DNA of 64,000 bases from Leptospira congkakensis (GTDB lineage Bacteria > Spirochaetota > Leptospiria > Leptospirales > Leptospiraceae). The stretch is taken from contig NZ_RQGQ01000020.1 of NCBI RefSeq assembly GCF_004770265.1, positions 1 through 64,000 of the forward strand, given 5' to 3'. The notes beneath the pieces were generated by a model. The model was not told where the DNA came from and did no database searches. It saw only the letters and a program-made list of their open reading frames with translations. Positions 16,879 through 24,444 of the stretch are shown piece by piece (positions within the stretch are counted from its first letter, which is position 1; the number at the start of each line of letters is the position of its first letter). The position numbers and the translations under genes were made by a program.

Positions 16879-17412
16879 ATGTTTAAATATTTGGTTTGGC
16901 TGTCGTGTCTTTCTCTCCTTTTTGGGAGTTGTGCTAACAAGGATGATAAGAATCTCATTTCTGGGACAGAACTTACGGGAGATAAAATGGTAGATGCGCT
17001 TGTGCTTTCTGTTCTTGCCATTCCCCCTTGTCAATATTTAACAGCTGCCAATTCTAGTTCTCCATTTGTTTTGGGAGAAGGTTCCATTTCCATTTGTAGT
17101 GTTCAGGCAGTCAATGGATCAATTGTGGTTCAGGCTACTGGAAATTATCAAGTCACCGCAAACTCAGGAAGGCAAACTCTTTCTTCCTCCGGATGCACAG
17201 CGAGTGTGTTTGATTATCATATTGCTTTGAAGGATGGAAATACTGAACTTTTTTCTTCTGGGCTTTCTGTTAACAAACAACTAACATTAGAATCAGGGAA
17301 ATCCTATACTTTGGAATCGTCTGGGTTAGTGGATGCTTCCAAATACAACTGTCAAGGAAGAGGTGTTTCCTCCAGTAACACTCCGTATCGATTCAATCTT
17401 CGAAAATTATGA
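16879..17412 (+). CDS. Putative lipoprotein, unknown function
   Basis: A 177-residue protein starting MFKYLVWLSCLSLLFGSC with Cys18 as the lipid site. The mature part is Ser/Thr-rich and probably all-beta: it contains alternating strands such as SIVVQATGNYQVTANSGRQ and a possible disulfide set (Cys47, Cys74, Cys114, Cys167 region). No family is recognised. ATG 16879 is preceded by AGTAGG. It lies in a run of same-strand lipoprotein genes. Confidence 0.65.
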   Translation: MFKYLVWLSCLSLLFGSCANKDDKNLISGTELTGDKMVDALVLSVLAIPPCQYLTAANSSSPFVLGEGSISICSVQAVNGSIVVQATGNYQVTANSGRQTLSSSGCTASVFDYHIALKDGNTELFSSGLSVNKQLTLESGKSYTLESSGLVDASKYNCQGRGVSSSNTPYRFNLRKL

Positions 17413-17485
17413 TATAGAATTTTACCCAAGAATCCATTTCTCTCTTTTAGATTTAGAATGGAAATCCTTAAGTTTTAGGTAGTTT

Positions 17486-17497
17486 CCGCAATTGCGG
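17486..17497. promoter_or_regulatory. 12-bp perfect palindrome nested in wider inverted repeat
   Basis: CCGCAATTGCGG at 17486-17497 lies 45 bp upstream of the first gene of a lipoprotein pair. It is roughly centred between longer-range arms TGGAAATC (17459-17466) and GATTTCCA (17522-17529). It could be an operator or a structured leader; there is no direct evidence for either. Confidence 0.35.
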
Positions 17498-17542
17498 GTA
17501 CCTCCCATCGCATTCCGGTTAGATTTCCAGTAGAATGCCTGT

Positions 17543-17998
17543 ATGAAACTTCTAGTTGGTATTTTACTGGTTCTATTTCAGTGCACAAGTCTTGACAGAA
17601 GGACTTTTTTTTGGACTAAAAATTCCCCGGCTGAGATCGGATGGCAAAACCAAGATACTGCGATTGCGGAATCGGGGTTTTCCTCGGAATGTTTACTTCC
17701 CCCAGATGGACAGTATCCTTTCCCTCGTATGAATTATTGTTATGTGGGAAGTCGGCCACTCACTCCACAGCCAAGTACAAATAGAAATCGAAAAGAAATG
17801 ATTCCGCTCTCTTTTTCGGTCGTTCCCATTTATGCATATGAAGGGCATGCCAATCCAGAAATATACAAAGATGTTACATTCGGACGCGGGCCATTTCATA
17901 ACCGTTCCTTAAAGGAAAATATCTTACGCCAATCTATGCAGCAGAGTTTGCCTGGGAAAATTTCATCACCCCAGCATTCGCTAGGAGTCGGGAGATGA
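17543..17998 (+). CDS. Putative lipoprotein, first of a paralogous pair
   Basis: A 151-residue protein starting MKLLVGILLVLFQC, a short lipoprotein signal with Cys14. After the Cys comes TSLDRRT, and later GFSSECLLPPDG...RMNYCYVG, both matched in the next gene (TTLDKKT; GYNSECLVLMEG...RMEPCSIG). The remainder differs and is Pro/Arg-rich. Function unknown. Its TGA stop overlaps the next gene's ATG (ATGA), so the pair is translationally coupled. Confidence 0.62.
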   Translation: MKLLVGILLVLFQCTSLDRRTFFWTKNSPAEIGWQNQDTAIAESGFSSECLLPPDGQYPFPRMNYCYVGSRPLTPQPSTNRNRKEMIPLSFSVVPIYAYEGHANPEIYKDVTFGRGPFHNRSLKENILRQSMQQSLPGKISSPQHSLGVGR

Positions 17999-18540
17999 AA
18001 CCTTCTCGAAAGAAGTTCCATCTATGGTATGTTTTCCTTTCTCTGATTGTATTTTTATCCATATTCGAGTGTACTACTTTGGATAAAAAAACGGCTCTCA
18101 GAGGATTGGTTGATACCACACATCTTCGATCGCACCAACAATTGGCATATGCAGAAAAAAATGGATACAATTCGGAATGTTTGGTGTTAATGGAAGGGCC
18201 AGTTCCCAGTCGGATGGAACCATGTTCGATTGGAGATAGAAGGTCTGTCAGGGATATGTATCAAGAAACGGAGGTGGAGGTGGCAGGAGAATTTTTTCCA
18301 GATGATTGGCCCTTTACTGGATATATTTATGGGTTACATGTCAATTATGGATATTACCAAGAAGTGGTTCTCTTTAATACTTCTTTTCAATGGTGGGATT
18401 ATCCGAGATACCATCGGTTGTACACTTATCGTAATATGTTTTCGACAGAAGTAATGCGAAATAATATCTACGGATCTTCAAATGCAATGGGTAGGCCCGA
18501 TAGCACCTATATGAGAGGTTTCTATAGGGGAGGGCGTTAA
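17995..18540 (+). CDS. Putative lipoprotein, second of a paralogous pair
   Basis: A 181-residue protein with a longer signal than its neighbour (residues 1-26, ending SIFEC). It shares the post-lipobox TTLDKKT and the two-Cys block with the upstream gene. The C-terminal half is unusually aromatic, with many Tyr, Trp and Phe (YIYGLHVNYGYYQEV; WWDYPRYHRLYTYRN), and ends in a Gly/Arg-rich tail. No family is recognised. The arrangement indicates a tandem duplication followed by divergence. Confidence 0.62.
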   Translation: MKPSRKKFHLWYVFLSLIVFLSIFECTTLDKKTALRGLVDTTHLRSHQQLAYAEKNGYNSECLVLMEGPVPSRMEPCSIGDRRSVRDMYQETEVEVAGEFFPDDWPFTGYIYGLHVNYGYYQEVVLFNTSFQWWDYPRYHRLYTYRNMFSTEVMRNNIYGSSNAMGRPDSTYMRGFYRGGR

Positions 18541-18617
18541 GAGATTTCCGATTGACGGGAGAGAATTCATTCCTAAAAATTTTAAGAATCTTTTTCTTTT
18601 CAATTTTTGGAATTTGT

Positions 18618-19676
18618 ATGAAACAGCCTTTCGCCTTCGTTTTGTTTTTTTCACTAATGGTTTCTTTTGTCCAATTTCCGTTTTCGCTTGAGGCAAAAGA
18701 CTCAAATCGTTTACACATTGGATTTGGATCTTGTTTGCATCAGGATAAAGAAAGCCCAGTTTTGCATCAGTGGACCAAAGAATCCTTCGATCTCCTTCTT
18801 TTGTTAGGTGATAATATCTATGCAGATAGTTTGGTTGCTTCCGAAAAAATCCCAGCTTACAAAAAACAATTGTCGAGACCAGAATGGAAGACCATTCGCT
18901 CTAAGTCAAAAATTTTGGCCACTTGGGATGACCATGACTATGGAATCAATGATAGTGGTGGTGAATTTGAAGATAAGGAAAAGAGCCGTGAAGTTTTTAT
19001 CTCCCAAATGGGTTCTCTTATGCCAAAGGGTAGGAGTTTCGGAACCAAAGATGGAAAGGGGATTTTTCATTCGTACTTTCTTGAGTTCCAAAATAAAAAA
19101 ATCCATATTGTCATTCCCGATACAAGGTTTTTTCGTTCTCCACTGAAACGAAGGTTTTTGTCTTATTTCACAGGAAAAAAACAATATGGTCCAACGGATG
19201 CCGATGATGCCACAATGCTCGGCGAAGAACAATGGAGTTGGTTAGCTACGGAATTGAATAAACCTTCAGACTTACTTGTATTTGTCTCCAGTGTTCAAGT
19301 GATTCCCACCGAACAACCGTTTGAGAAATGGGGAAATTTTCCAAAAGAAAGGGAAAGGCTTTTTCAACTTTTAGATTCAGCCAAAACTTCGGATTTGGTG
19401 ATTCTATCTGGGGATCGCCACATCGCGGAAATATACGAATATCCGTTATCGAACACACGTAAGTTAATCGAAATGACTTCGAGTTCTTTGAATTTACCGC
19501 TGCCGTTTTTGCAATTGGAATACGATTCCGAATACAAACTTGGTTCTGCATTCCGAGAAGAGAACTATGGAACGCTTGAGATCCAAGTACAATCAGGAAA
19601 ATTGGTTTGGCGTTCTCTGGTGAAGGACAAAAATGGAAATGTTGTCCTTTCTTATCCTAAAAATGATTCTAATTAA
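18618..19676 (+). CDS. PhoD-like alkaline phosphatase/phosphodiesterase
   Basis: A 352-residue exported enzyme. After a signal peptide (MKQPFAFVLFFSLMVSFVQF, to about residue 26) the PhoD-like metallophosphoesterase motifs appear in order: FGSC (36-39), GDNIYAD (64-70), ATWDDHDYG (101-109) and SGDRHIAE toward the C terminus. These bind the metal centre in the family, which hydrolyses phosphomonoesters or diesters outside the cytoplasm. The chosen start is ATG 18618, giving a clean signal peptide; an in-frame TTG at 18552 would add 22 residues. It is followed 27 bp later by a TetR gene. Confidence 0.82.
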   Translation: MKQPFAFVLFFSLMVSFVQFPFSLEAKDSNRLHIGFGSCLHQDKESPVLHQWTKESFDLLLLLGDNIYADSLVASEKIPAYKKQLSRPEWKTIRSKSKILATWDDHDYGINDSGGEFEDKEKSREVFISQMGSLMPKGRSFGTKDGKGIFHSYFLEFQNKKIHIVIPDTRFFRSPLKRRFLSYFTGKKQYGPTDADDATMLGEEQWSWLATELNKPSDLLVFVSSVQVIPTEQPFEKWGNFPKERERLFQLLDSAKTSDLVILSGDRHIAEIYEYPLSNTRKLIEMTSSSLNLPLPFLQLEYDSEYKLGSAFREENYGTLEIQVQSGKLVWRSLVKDKNGNVVLSYPKNDSN

Positions 19677-19703
19677 AATTATATAAAAGGAAACTTCGGG
19701 AGT

Positions 19704-20279
19704 GTGTCTATTTTGAAACCAAAACAAAAAATCTTAGAAAGTTCCTTTGCCTTGTTTCGCGAAAAAGGATTCCAAGCTACGGGAATTGCGGAGATTTTAG
19801 AAAAGGCCGGCGCTTATAAAAAAACTCTATATGATCATTTCCCATCCAAGGATGATATTGGATTCGAATATTTAAATTATCTTTCTGAACAACAAAGAGT
19901 TGTGATGTTAAAGGTATTAGCCAAATCAAGTGATATGTCTGACTTCATTGAAAAATGGGTTAATTTTATTGTCAGAAACCAAAGAAATACTTCCAGAAAG
20001 GATTGTCCCATTGCCCTTTTTTCCGGTGAAATTTCTCATTTGAGCCAATTTGATACCTACAGAAATAAGGCAGTCCACCATGTTTTGGAAACAGTAGAAA
20101 CTTGTATTCTAAACTTCGCACCCACTTTACGTTCTGATCTTGTAAAGGCTCTCAGTTATGAATTGTATATGAGTTATCTGGGTGGACTTCGTTTGTATGC
20201 CTTAACCAAAGATCGTAAGGTCATCGAAAGAATGAAGTCACAGATGATCGTTTCCGCAGAACGTATCATTAAAAATTAA
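19704..20279 (+). CDS. TetR/AcrR-family transcriptional regulator
   Basis: A 191-residue repressor. The N-terminal helix-turn-helix (about residues 8-52: KILESSFALFREKGFQATG, then AEILEKAGAYKKTLYDHFPSKDD) is characteristic. The C-terminal ligand domain has a DCPIALFSGE segment resembling TetR proteins of the YxaF/LmrA group. Start could be GTG 19704 or TTG 19713; GGGAG at 19698-19702 suits the TTG better. It closely follows the PhoD-like gene and may be in its operon. Its ligand and targets are unknown. Confidence 0.8.
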   Translation: MSILKPKQKILESSFALFREKGFQATGIAEILEKAGAYKKTLYDHFPSKDDIGFEYLNYLSEQQRVVMLKVLAKSSDMSDFIEKWVNFIVRNQRNTSRKDCPIALFSGEISHLSQFDTYRNKAVHHVLETVETCILNFAPTLRSDLVKALSYELYMSYLGGLRLYALTKDRKVIERMKSQMIVSAERIIKN

Positions 20280-20319
20280 ATTTATGATACATTCTGTTCG
20301 TGGTTTCAGTTACCAAGCC

Positions 20320-20350
20320 CAGTTTAATTAAAACTAGGTTAGTTAAACTG
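20320..20350. terminator. Possible bidirectional terminator hairpin
   Basis: Perfect 8-bp arms CAGTTTAA (20320-20327) and TTAAACTG (20343-20350) with a 15-nt loop lie between the convergent TetR and DUF4349 genes. The stem is AT-rich and there is no strong T-run, so termination is only suggested by position. Confidence 0.35.
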
Positions 20351-20356
20351 AATTCC

Positions 20357-21157
20357 TTAGTCAGGGATTTCTGTTGTTTCCTTGGGAATCTCTTGGACAA
20401 AAAGCCAAAGAACTCCATCTTTTACTTTCCCAAGTCCTAAATAGAGATAGTAAAAAGGTAACCCTAGAGGACCTGGTTTGTATTCTTTTTGCACAACAGG
20501 TTCCCATTTCTGACGAACTTGTACATGGACAGAAGATAGTTGAACTGCGCTGGAAAGGTATTTTAATCTTCCTTCAAACCTTTCAATGGATTCAGAGACC
20601 TTACTTAGTTCGGCTTCTACCTTCAAAGTTTCTTCTAATGTTTTTGCCGTTTTTAAAATTTCTAAAAGTCGAATTCTCATTTTGAGTGAATTCTCCATTC
20701 GGATTTCTGTATCAGTAAAATCTTCTGTTACATCTTGTGCAGAAACTTCTTCTGAATAATTTTGAGATTGGTTTCGTAAGGTAAATAAAAACTGTTTTAG
20801 TTTTTCTGCAGGAATTTTTAAGTTAACTCTTCCATTCGAACTGTATTGGAGTGCAAAACCTCCGAATGACTCAGCAAGTTTGATCACTTCAGTGACTTTG
20901 GATTCAATTTCTTTGGATTGCAAATTGACATTCACCGAATACACCATCATTCGTTTTAATGGTTTTGTTGTATTTTGTGAGATTTCTCCTGATGGGGCCG
21001 CCTTGGGGCTTGCAGCCATTGATGGGGCAATCCGTTCTGCTTCATCATAAGATAAGTTTCTCTGTCTTTCCATTCCTTCGGTGGAGGAACACTGGGTAAA
21101 ACTAAAGGTTAGTCCGAGGAAAATTACGGATGTGATTAATTTTTTAGAAATTTCCAT
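20357..21157 (-). CDS. DUF4349-domain lipoprotein
   Basis: A 266-residue lipoprotein (signal ending FSFTQC, Cys23). The DUF4349 core runs from about residue 68 to 245: a strand block MMVYSVNVNLQSKEIE, a GGFALQYSSNGRVNLKIPAEKL segment, then two long helices (ALKMRIRLLEILKTAKTLEETL and VESELSKVSESIERFEGRLKYL-like) that would form a coiled coil, and a final membrane-proximal hydrophobic segment near 225-250. The family is membrane-associated and functionally uncharacterised. It converges with the TetR gene. Confidence 0.75.
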   Translation of the reverse strand: MEISKKLITSVIFLGLTFSFTQCSSTEGMERQRNLSYDEAERIAPSMAASPKAAPSGEISQNTTKPLKRMMVYSVNVNLQSKEIESKVTEVIKLAESFGGFALQYSSNGRVNLKIPAEKLKQFLFTLRNQSQNYSEEVSAQDVTEDFTDTEIRMENSLKMRIRLLEILKTAKTLEETLKVEAELSKVSESIERFEGRLKYLSSAVQLSSVHVQVRQKWEPVVQKEYKPGPLGLPFYYLYLGLGKVKDGVLWLFVQEIPKETTEIPD

Positions 21158-21207
21158 GTCGGATACTTAGACGAATTTCGCACTCGCATCCGACATAGAA
21201 ATATTGA

Positions 21208-22956
21208 TTATCTGCCGATGGTTGAGGCCAAGAAACTTCCGTATCCTTTTTCTTTTCCAAGTGCTGGAACTGGTTTTCCTTGGTCAATTGCTAGTTTTCC
21301 GTTGATATATACTTTTTTTATAGTTTCATCGTTACGGCGAACCCAACGTTTGAAGTCTTCCATAAAAGGCATAGGAGCTTCCACATCCTTTGCAAGAGAG
21401 TCGTCTAATTTTGTAGGATCAATAAGGACAAGGTCTGCTCTTTTTCCTTCTTTGATATAACCGGCATCAATGCCAAACCAGTCTCCAATTTCTCCTGTTA
21501 GACGGTGAACTGCTTTTTCCATCGTCATAAAAGGTTTTTTCTCAAGTTCTGCATCCTGAACAAGTTTTAACATACGAAGTGGAAAGTTATAATGTGCCAT
21601 CCCACGTAAGTGAGCACCGGCATCAGAAAAACCGATCAGAATGTCTGGATAGGATACAATCTTTTGTAACGGTTCTTTTCTATGATTGGCCATCACCGTA
21701 TACCAACGAACTTTGTTTCCATGTTCGGCGACAAGATCAAGAAAAGCGGTTACGGAATGGACACCTTTTTCTTTGGCCACTTCATCAATTGATTTTCCAA
21801 TCAATGATTTGTCAGGTGCATCCACAATTTTTGTTTCTTTGAAGTTTCTATGGAAAACACGGGGCAAAAACCAATTTGTCCATTGGCGTTTGAACCAAGA
21901 TCGGTAAGTTGGGTCTTTCATGAGTTGTTTTCTCTCCAACTCGTCTTCGATATGATTGGCTTTGGCACCGGCTGCAAATTCTTCAAACACAACCACATCC
22001 ATTCCATCAGCATACAAATCAAATGGTTCAGGGAGAGCTTGGAATTTAAAATCAGATCGAAAAATTGTATTTGTGATTCTACCAATCACATTGAGGAGTT
22101 TATACAAACCTGGATCAAACTTCACATCCATAAGTGAGATAACAGTCGTTTTGAGAGGTTTTCGAAAAATACCAAATGCTTCTTTTAAAAACATTAACAC
22201 ATTGATTTTTGTAGAAACATTGGGAACACCTTGAAAGATTTTCCCTCTTTTTCGTAAGGTTTTGTTTAGGTATTCGTACTCACTCCAATTTGCATAAGTG
22301 GAAGGGAGTGGTCTTGATCTAAATCTAGATCCATCCATTTTGTCCCATACTAAAGTATTAATGGATAAACCCATAAAACCGGCATCAAGAGCTTCCTCTA
22401 GATGTTGGTTCATTTTCTCTAACTCTTGTTTTGTGGGATTTTCGCCTTTTGTGAGAGAACGTTCGAGTCCCATCACATGCGCGCGAATGGCAGAGTGACC
22501 CGCAAAGGATGTGACATTGGGACCGAGTGGCATAGAATTTAGATGGTTTTTATATTCGGAGGCGGAGTTCCAATTTTTTTTACTCTCTAAAATGGATAAT
22601 ACATTCTTTCTGGGAATGGCTTCCACTCTGCTAAACATATCAGCAAGATCTGTCGGATCTCCCACTGCCAAACTCAAGGAACAACTTCCAAGGGAAATGG
22701 TTGTAACTCCATGACGAACCGACTCAGAAAGATCCGGTGCCATTTCAATCTCTGCATCATAATGAGTATGAAAATCTATAAATCCAGGTGTGAGCCAAAG
22801 TCCTTTTGCATCGACAACAGTTTCTCCAGAATTTGGACTCAATTCTGTTTTTGAAATTTTTTGTACAACTCCGTCTTTGATTCGCACATCACCTATAAAA
22901 GATGTATCAGTGCTTCCATCAAAAATTCTCGCTTGTTTGATGAGAGTGTCTGCCAT
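21208..22956 (-). CDS. N-acyl-D-amino-acid deacylase-family amidohydrolase
   Basis: A 582-residue metal-dependent amidohydrolase. Family marks in order: the HxH metal motif in PGFIDFHTHYD (about 51-60), a Cys in ISLGSCSLS corresponding to the metal-binding Cys of D-aminoacylases, GHSAIR, the FSDAGAH motif with the catalytic Asp, and a C-terminal beta-subdomain (GKRADLVLIDP). The family hydrolyses N-acyl-D-amino acids or related cyclic ureas; the exact substrate is not readable. Start ATG 22956 is fixed by GGAGGT four bases upstream, so an extended frame to 23010 is rejected. It has its own promoter with two palindromes. Confidence 0.85.
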   Translation of the reverse strand: MADTLIKQARIFDGSTDTSFIGDVRIKDGVVQKISKTELSPNSGETVVDAKGLWLTPGFIDFHTHYDAEIEMAPDLSESVRHGVTTISLGSCSLSLAVGDPTDLADMFSRVEAIPRKNVLSILESKKNWNSASEYKNHLNSMPLGPNVTSFAGHSAIRAHVMGLERSLTKGENPTKQELEKMNQHLEEALDAGFMGLSINTLVWDKMDGSRFRSRPLPSTYANWSEYEYLNKTLRKRGKIFQGVPNVSTKINVLMFLKEAFGIFRKPLKTTVISLMDVKFDPGLYKLLNVIGRITNTIFRSDFKFQALPEPFDLYADGMDVVVFEEFAAGAKANHIEDELERKQLMKDPTYRSWFKRQWTNWFLPRVFHRNFKETKIVDAPDKSLIGKSIDEVAKEKGVHSVTAFLDLVAEHGNKVRWYTVMANHRKEPLQKIVSYPDILIGFSDAGAHLRGMAHYNFPLRMLKLVQDAELEKKPFMTMEKAVHRLTGEIGDWFGIDAGYIKEGKRADLVLIDPTKLDDSLAKDVEAPMPFMEDFKRWVRRNDETIKKVYINGKLAIDQGKPVPALGKEKGYGSFLASTIGR

Positions 22957-22981
22957 AATACCTCCGGAAAAACCAAACAAA

Positions 22982-23010
22982 ATTATGGCAGATTGACAAT
23001 AATTTGTCAA
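22982..23010 (-). promoter_or_regulatory. Sigma-70-type promoter of the amidohydrolase gene
   Basis: On the minus strand: -35 TTGACA (23010-23005), 17-bp spacer, -10 CATAAT (22987-22982, 5 of 6 consensus bases), then a leader of about 20 bases with GGAGGT and the ATG at 22956. Confidence 0.75.
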
Positions 23011-23011
23011 T
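22992..23011. promoter_or_regulatory. 20-bp palindromic operator overlapping the -35 box
   Basis: ATTGACAATAATTTGTCAAT: perfect 8-bp arms around TAAT. It covers the -35 element and most of the spacer of the amidohydrolase promoter, where a bound repressor would block RNA polymerase. The form (TTGACA-n-TGTCAA) is like TetR- or GntR-type operators; the regulator is not identified. Confidence 0.6.
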
Positions 23012-23013
23012 GA

Positions 23014-23031
23014 TTCGTTATAAATAACGAA
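23014..23031. promoter_or_regulatory. 18-bp palindrome, second putative operator
   Basis: TTCGTTATAAATAACGAA: perfect 8-bp arms around AA, only two bases from the first palindrome and just upstream of the -35 box. It is different in sequence from the first, so it may bind a second regulator. Confidence 0.5.
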
Positions 23032-23061
23032 AAAGATTCTCTGGACGAAACCCCCTCTTGT

Positions 23062-24246
23062 TCAGAGGGACGCTGTCAAATTGCTCGCTAAATCCACTAA
23101 CTCCGCTTCGGTGATTTCTCTGTTGTTTTCGTTGGAAGAGACCGTTTTTGCTATTTCAAACAAACGATGGATTTCTTCTGTTGGAATGATTATCCCTCGT
23201 TTTTCTAATAAAAACTGGATGGCTCTATGTCCTGATTGGTTGGTAAAAGAAATGGTTTCAGAATCTTTTCTTCCCACAAATTCGGGTGAAAATGTTCGGT
23301 AAGCACCTTTGGATTGTTTTATGGTCTTGGCAACTCCATCTTGGTGGATCCCTGATCTATGAGAGAATATATCTTCCCCAATGATAGGAGTTTTTTCTCC
23401 AATCGGAATCCCTGTCATCTCTGCAATTCGTTTGGCTGTTGGATAAATTCTTTCAAAGTTGATTCCTAAGTTTTCACCATTTTGATGTAATGCGATGACA
23501 GTTTCATACAAATTTGTATTTCCCGCCCTTTCCCCTAAACCATTAAGAGCCACTTCGATTTGTTCGGCACCAACATACATACATTCTACGGAAGTTGCCG
23601 TAGCCATTCCTAAATCATTATGAGTATGAACCGATACTTTGGCTCGTTCCCCAATAAAATCCTTCATCTCTTTCACCATATTGACAAATACCATCGGACG
23701 GTATCTTTCCACTGTGTTGGGTAAGTTGATGATATTGGCACCTGCTTCTATCGCCGCTAAAAACGCTTCTTTTGTGAACGCAAAGTTTTCAATTGCATCA
23801 CCAAAATGTTCACCTGAAAATTGGATCTCAACATCTGGACCTACAATGGATCTGGCAAAGGAAACGGAGTTATGAATTTTTTGGATGACTTCTTGTTCTG
23901 AAATTTTCAAAACATGGCGAATCGAAAAATCACTTACAGGATAGACAATATGCATTCTAGGTTTGTTTGCAAACCGGATGGCTTCCCAGGTTTTTCTAAT
24001 TTCCGTTTCGTTGGCCCGAGAAAGTCCCGCAATGGGCATTCCCACTGGTGCTCGTTTTGCTAAGGTTTTACTTGCGACAAACTCTGTTTCGTTGGAAGAA
24101 GGGAATCCCACTTCGATCCCATCGACACGCAATGCGACAAGCAAATCGAAGACTTCGATTTTTTCCTCTAATGTCCATGGTTTGCGTAAAGCTTGGTTTC
24201 CGTCCCTTAAGGTAACGTCTTGGATTTTGATTTGTTTTGGTTTCAT
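23062..24246 (-). CDS. leuA: 2-isopropylmalate synthase-type enzyme (LeuA/CimA family), short form
   Basis: A 394-residue acyl-CoA/2-oxoacid condensing enzyme of the LeuA/homocitrate/citramalate synthase family. The TIM-barrel catalytic marks are visible: VTLRDGNQ with Arg14-Asp15, HTHNDLGMA (207-215) supplying metal-binding histidines, and GLGERAGNTNLYE (236-248). It ends after the linker helices and lacks the roughly 120-residue C-terminal allosteric domain of classical LeuA. Start ATG 24246 is set by GGAGG five bases upstream. A leucine-rich leader peptide and terminator precede it, which argues for a role in leucine synthesis over citramalate or homocitrate synthesis. Confidence 0.8.
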   Translation of the reverse strand: MKPKQIKIQDVTLRDGNQALRKPWTLEEKIEVFDLLVALRVDGIEVGFPSSNETEFVASKTLAKRAPVGMPIAGLSRANETEIRKTWEAIRFANKPRMHIVYPVSDFSIRHVLKISEQEVIQKIHNSVSFARSIVGPDVEIQFSGEHFGDAIENFAFTKEAFLAAIEAGANIINLPNTVERYRPMVFVNMVKEMKDFIGERAKVSVHTHNDLGMATATSVECMYVGAEQIEVALNGLGERAGNTNLYETVIALHQNGENLGINFERIYPTAKRIAEMTGIPIGEKTPIIGEDIFSHRSGIHQDGVAKTIKQSKGAYRTFSPEFVGRKDSETISFTNQSGHRAIQFLLEKRGIIIPTEEIHRLFEIAKTVSSNENNREITEAELVDLASNLTASL

Positions 24247-24289
24247 GGTTCCTCCGTATCCGCTCAAACTCTCGACCGGTGGGGACCAA

Positions 24290-24327
24290 AATAAAAAAAG
24301 CCCACTTCCCGGTTGGGAGTGGGCTTT
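24290..24327 (-). terminator. Intrinsic terminator (attenuator) in the leuA leader
   Basis: On the minus strand a strong stem AAAGCCCACTCCC / GGGAAGTGGGCTTT (one bulged base, 4-nt loop) is followed directly by a T-rich run (TTTTTTTATTTT). It lies between the leader peptide stop (24353) and the leuA ATG (24246), the position expected of a transcription attenuator. Confidence 0.85.
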
Positions 24328-24352
24328 GTCACACAGCGCTGTCTCCCTCGAT

Positions 24353-24403
24353 CTATACTAGTTCGAGGAGGAGGAGCAACTGAATGTTAGCAGATAATTT
24401 CAT
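24353..24403 (-). CDS. Leucine-rich leader peptide of the leuA attenuator
   Basis: A 16-codon frame read on the minus strand: MKLSANIQLLLLLELV. Seven of 16 codons are Leu, five of them consecutive (TTG and four CTC). It is followed by a small GC-rich palindrome (ACAGCGCTGT) and then the terminator hairpin before leuA. By analogy with amino-acid attenuators, ribosome stalling at the Leu run when charged leucyl-tRNA is scarce would favour an alternative fold and read-through. A 5-base pairing (GGGAG at 24347-24343 with CTCCC at 24319-24315) could be the antiterminator core. The ribosome binding site is weak. Confidence 0.75.
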   Translation of the reverse strand: MKLSANIQLLLLLELV

Positions 24404-24438
24404 TGTTAACTTTTAGACGAACTGATCTGCGAGTTCCT

Positions 24439-24444
24439 GTCAAT
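24439..24444 (-). promoter_or_regulatory. Putative -35 box of the leuA leader promoter
   Basis: A perfect TTGACA on the minus strand, 36 bases before the leader peptide ATG, overlapping the stop codon of the upstream symporter gene. The -10 element is unclear: TCTAAA is present but 20 bases away. Confidence 0.4.

Noticed and set aside
22957..23010. N-terminal extension of the amidohydrolase
   Set aside because: It contains the promoter -10 and the GGAGGT ribosome site, so it is untranslated leader rather than coding.
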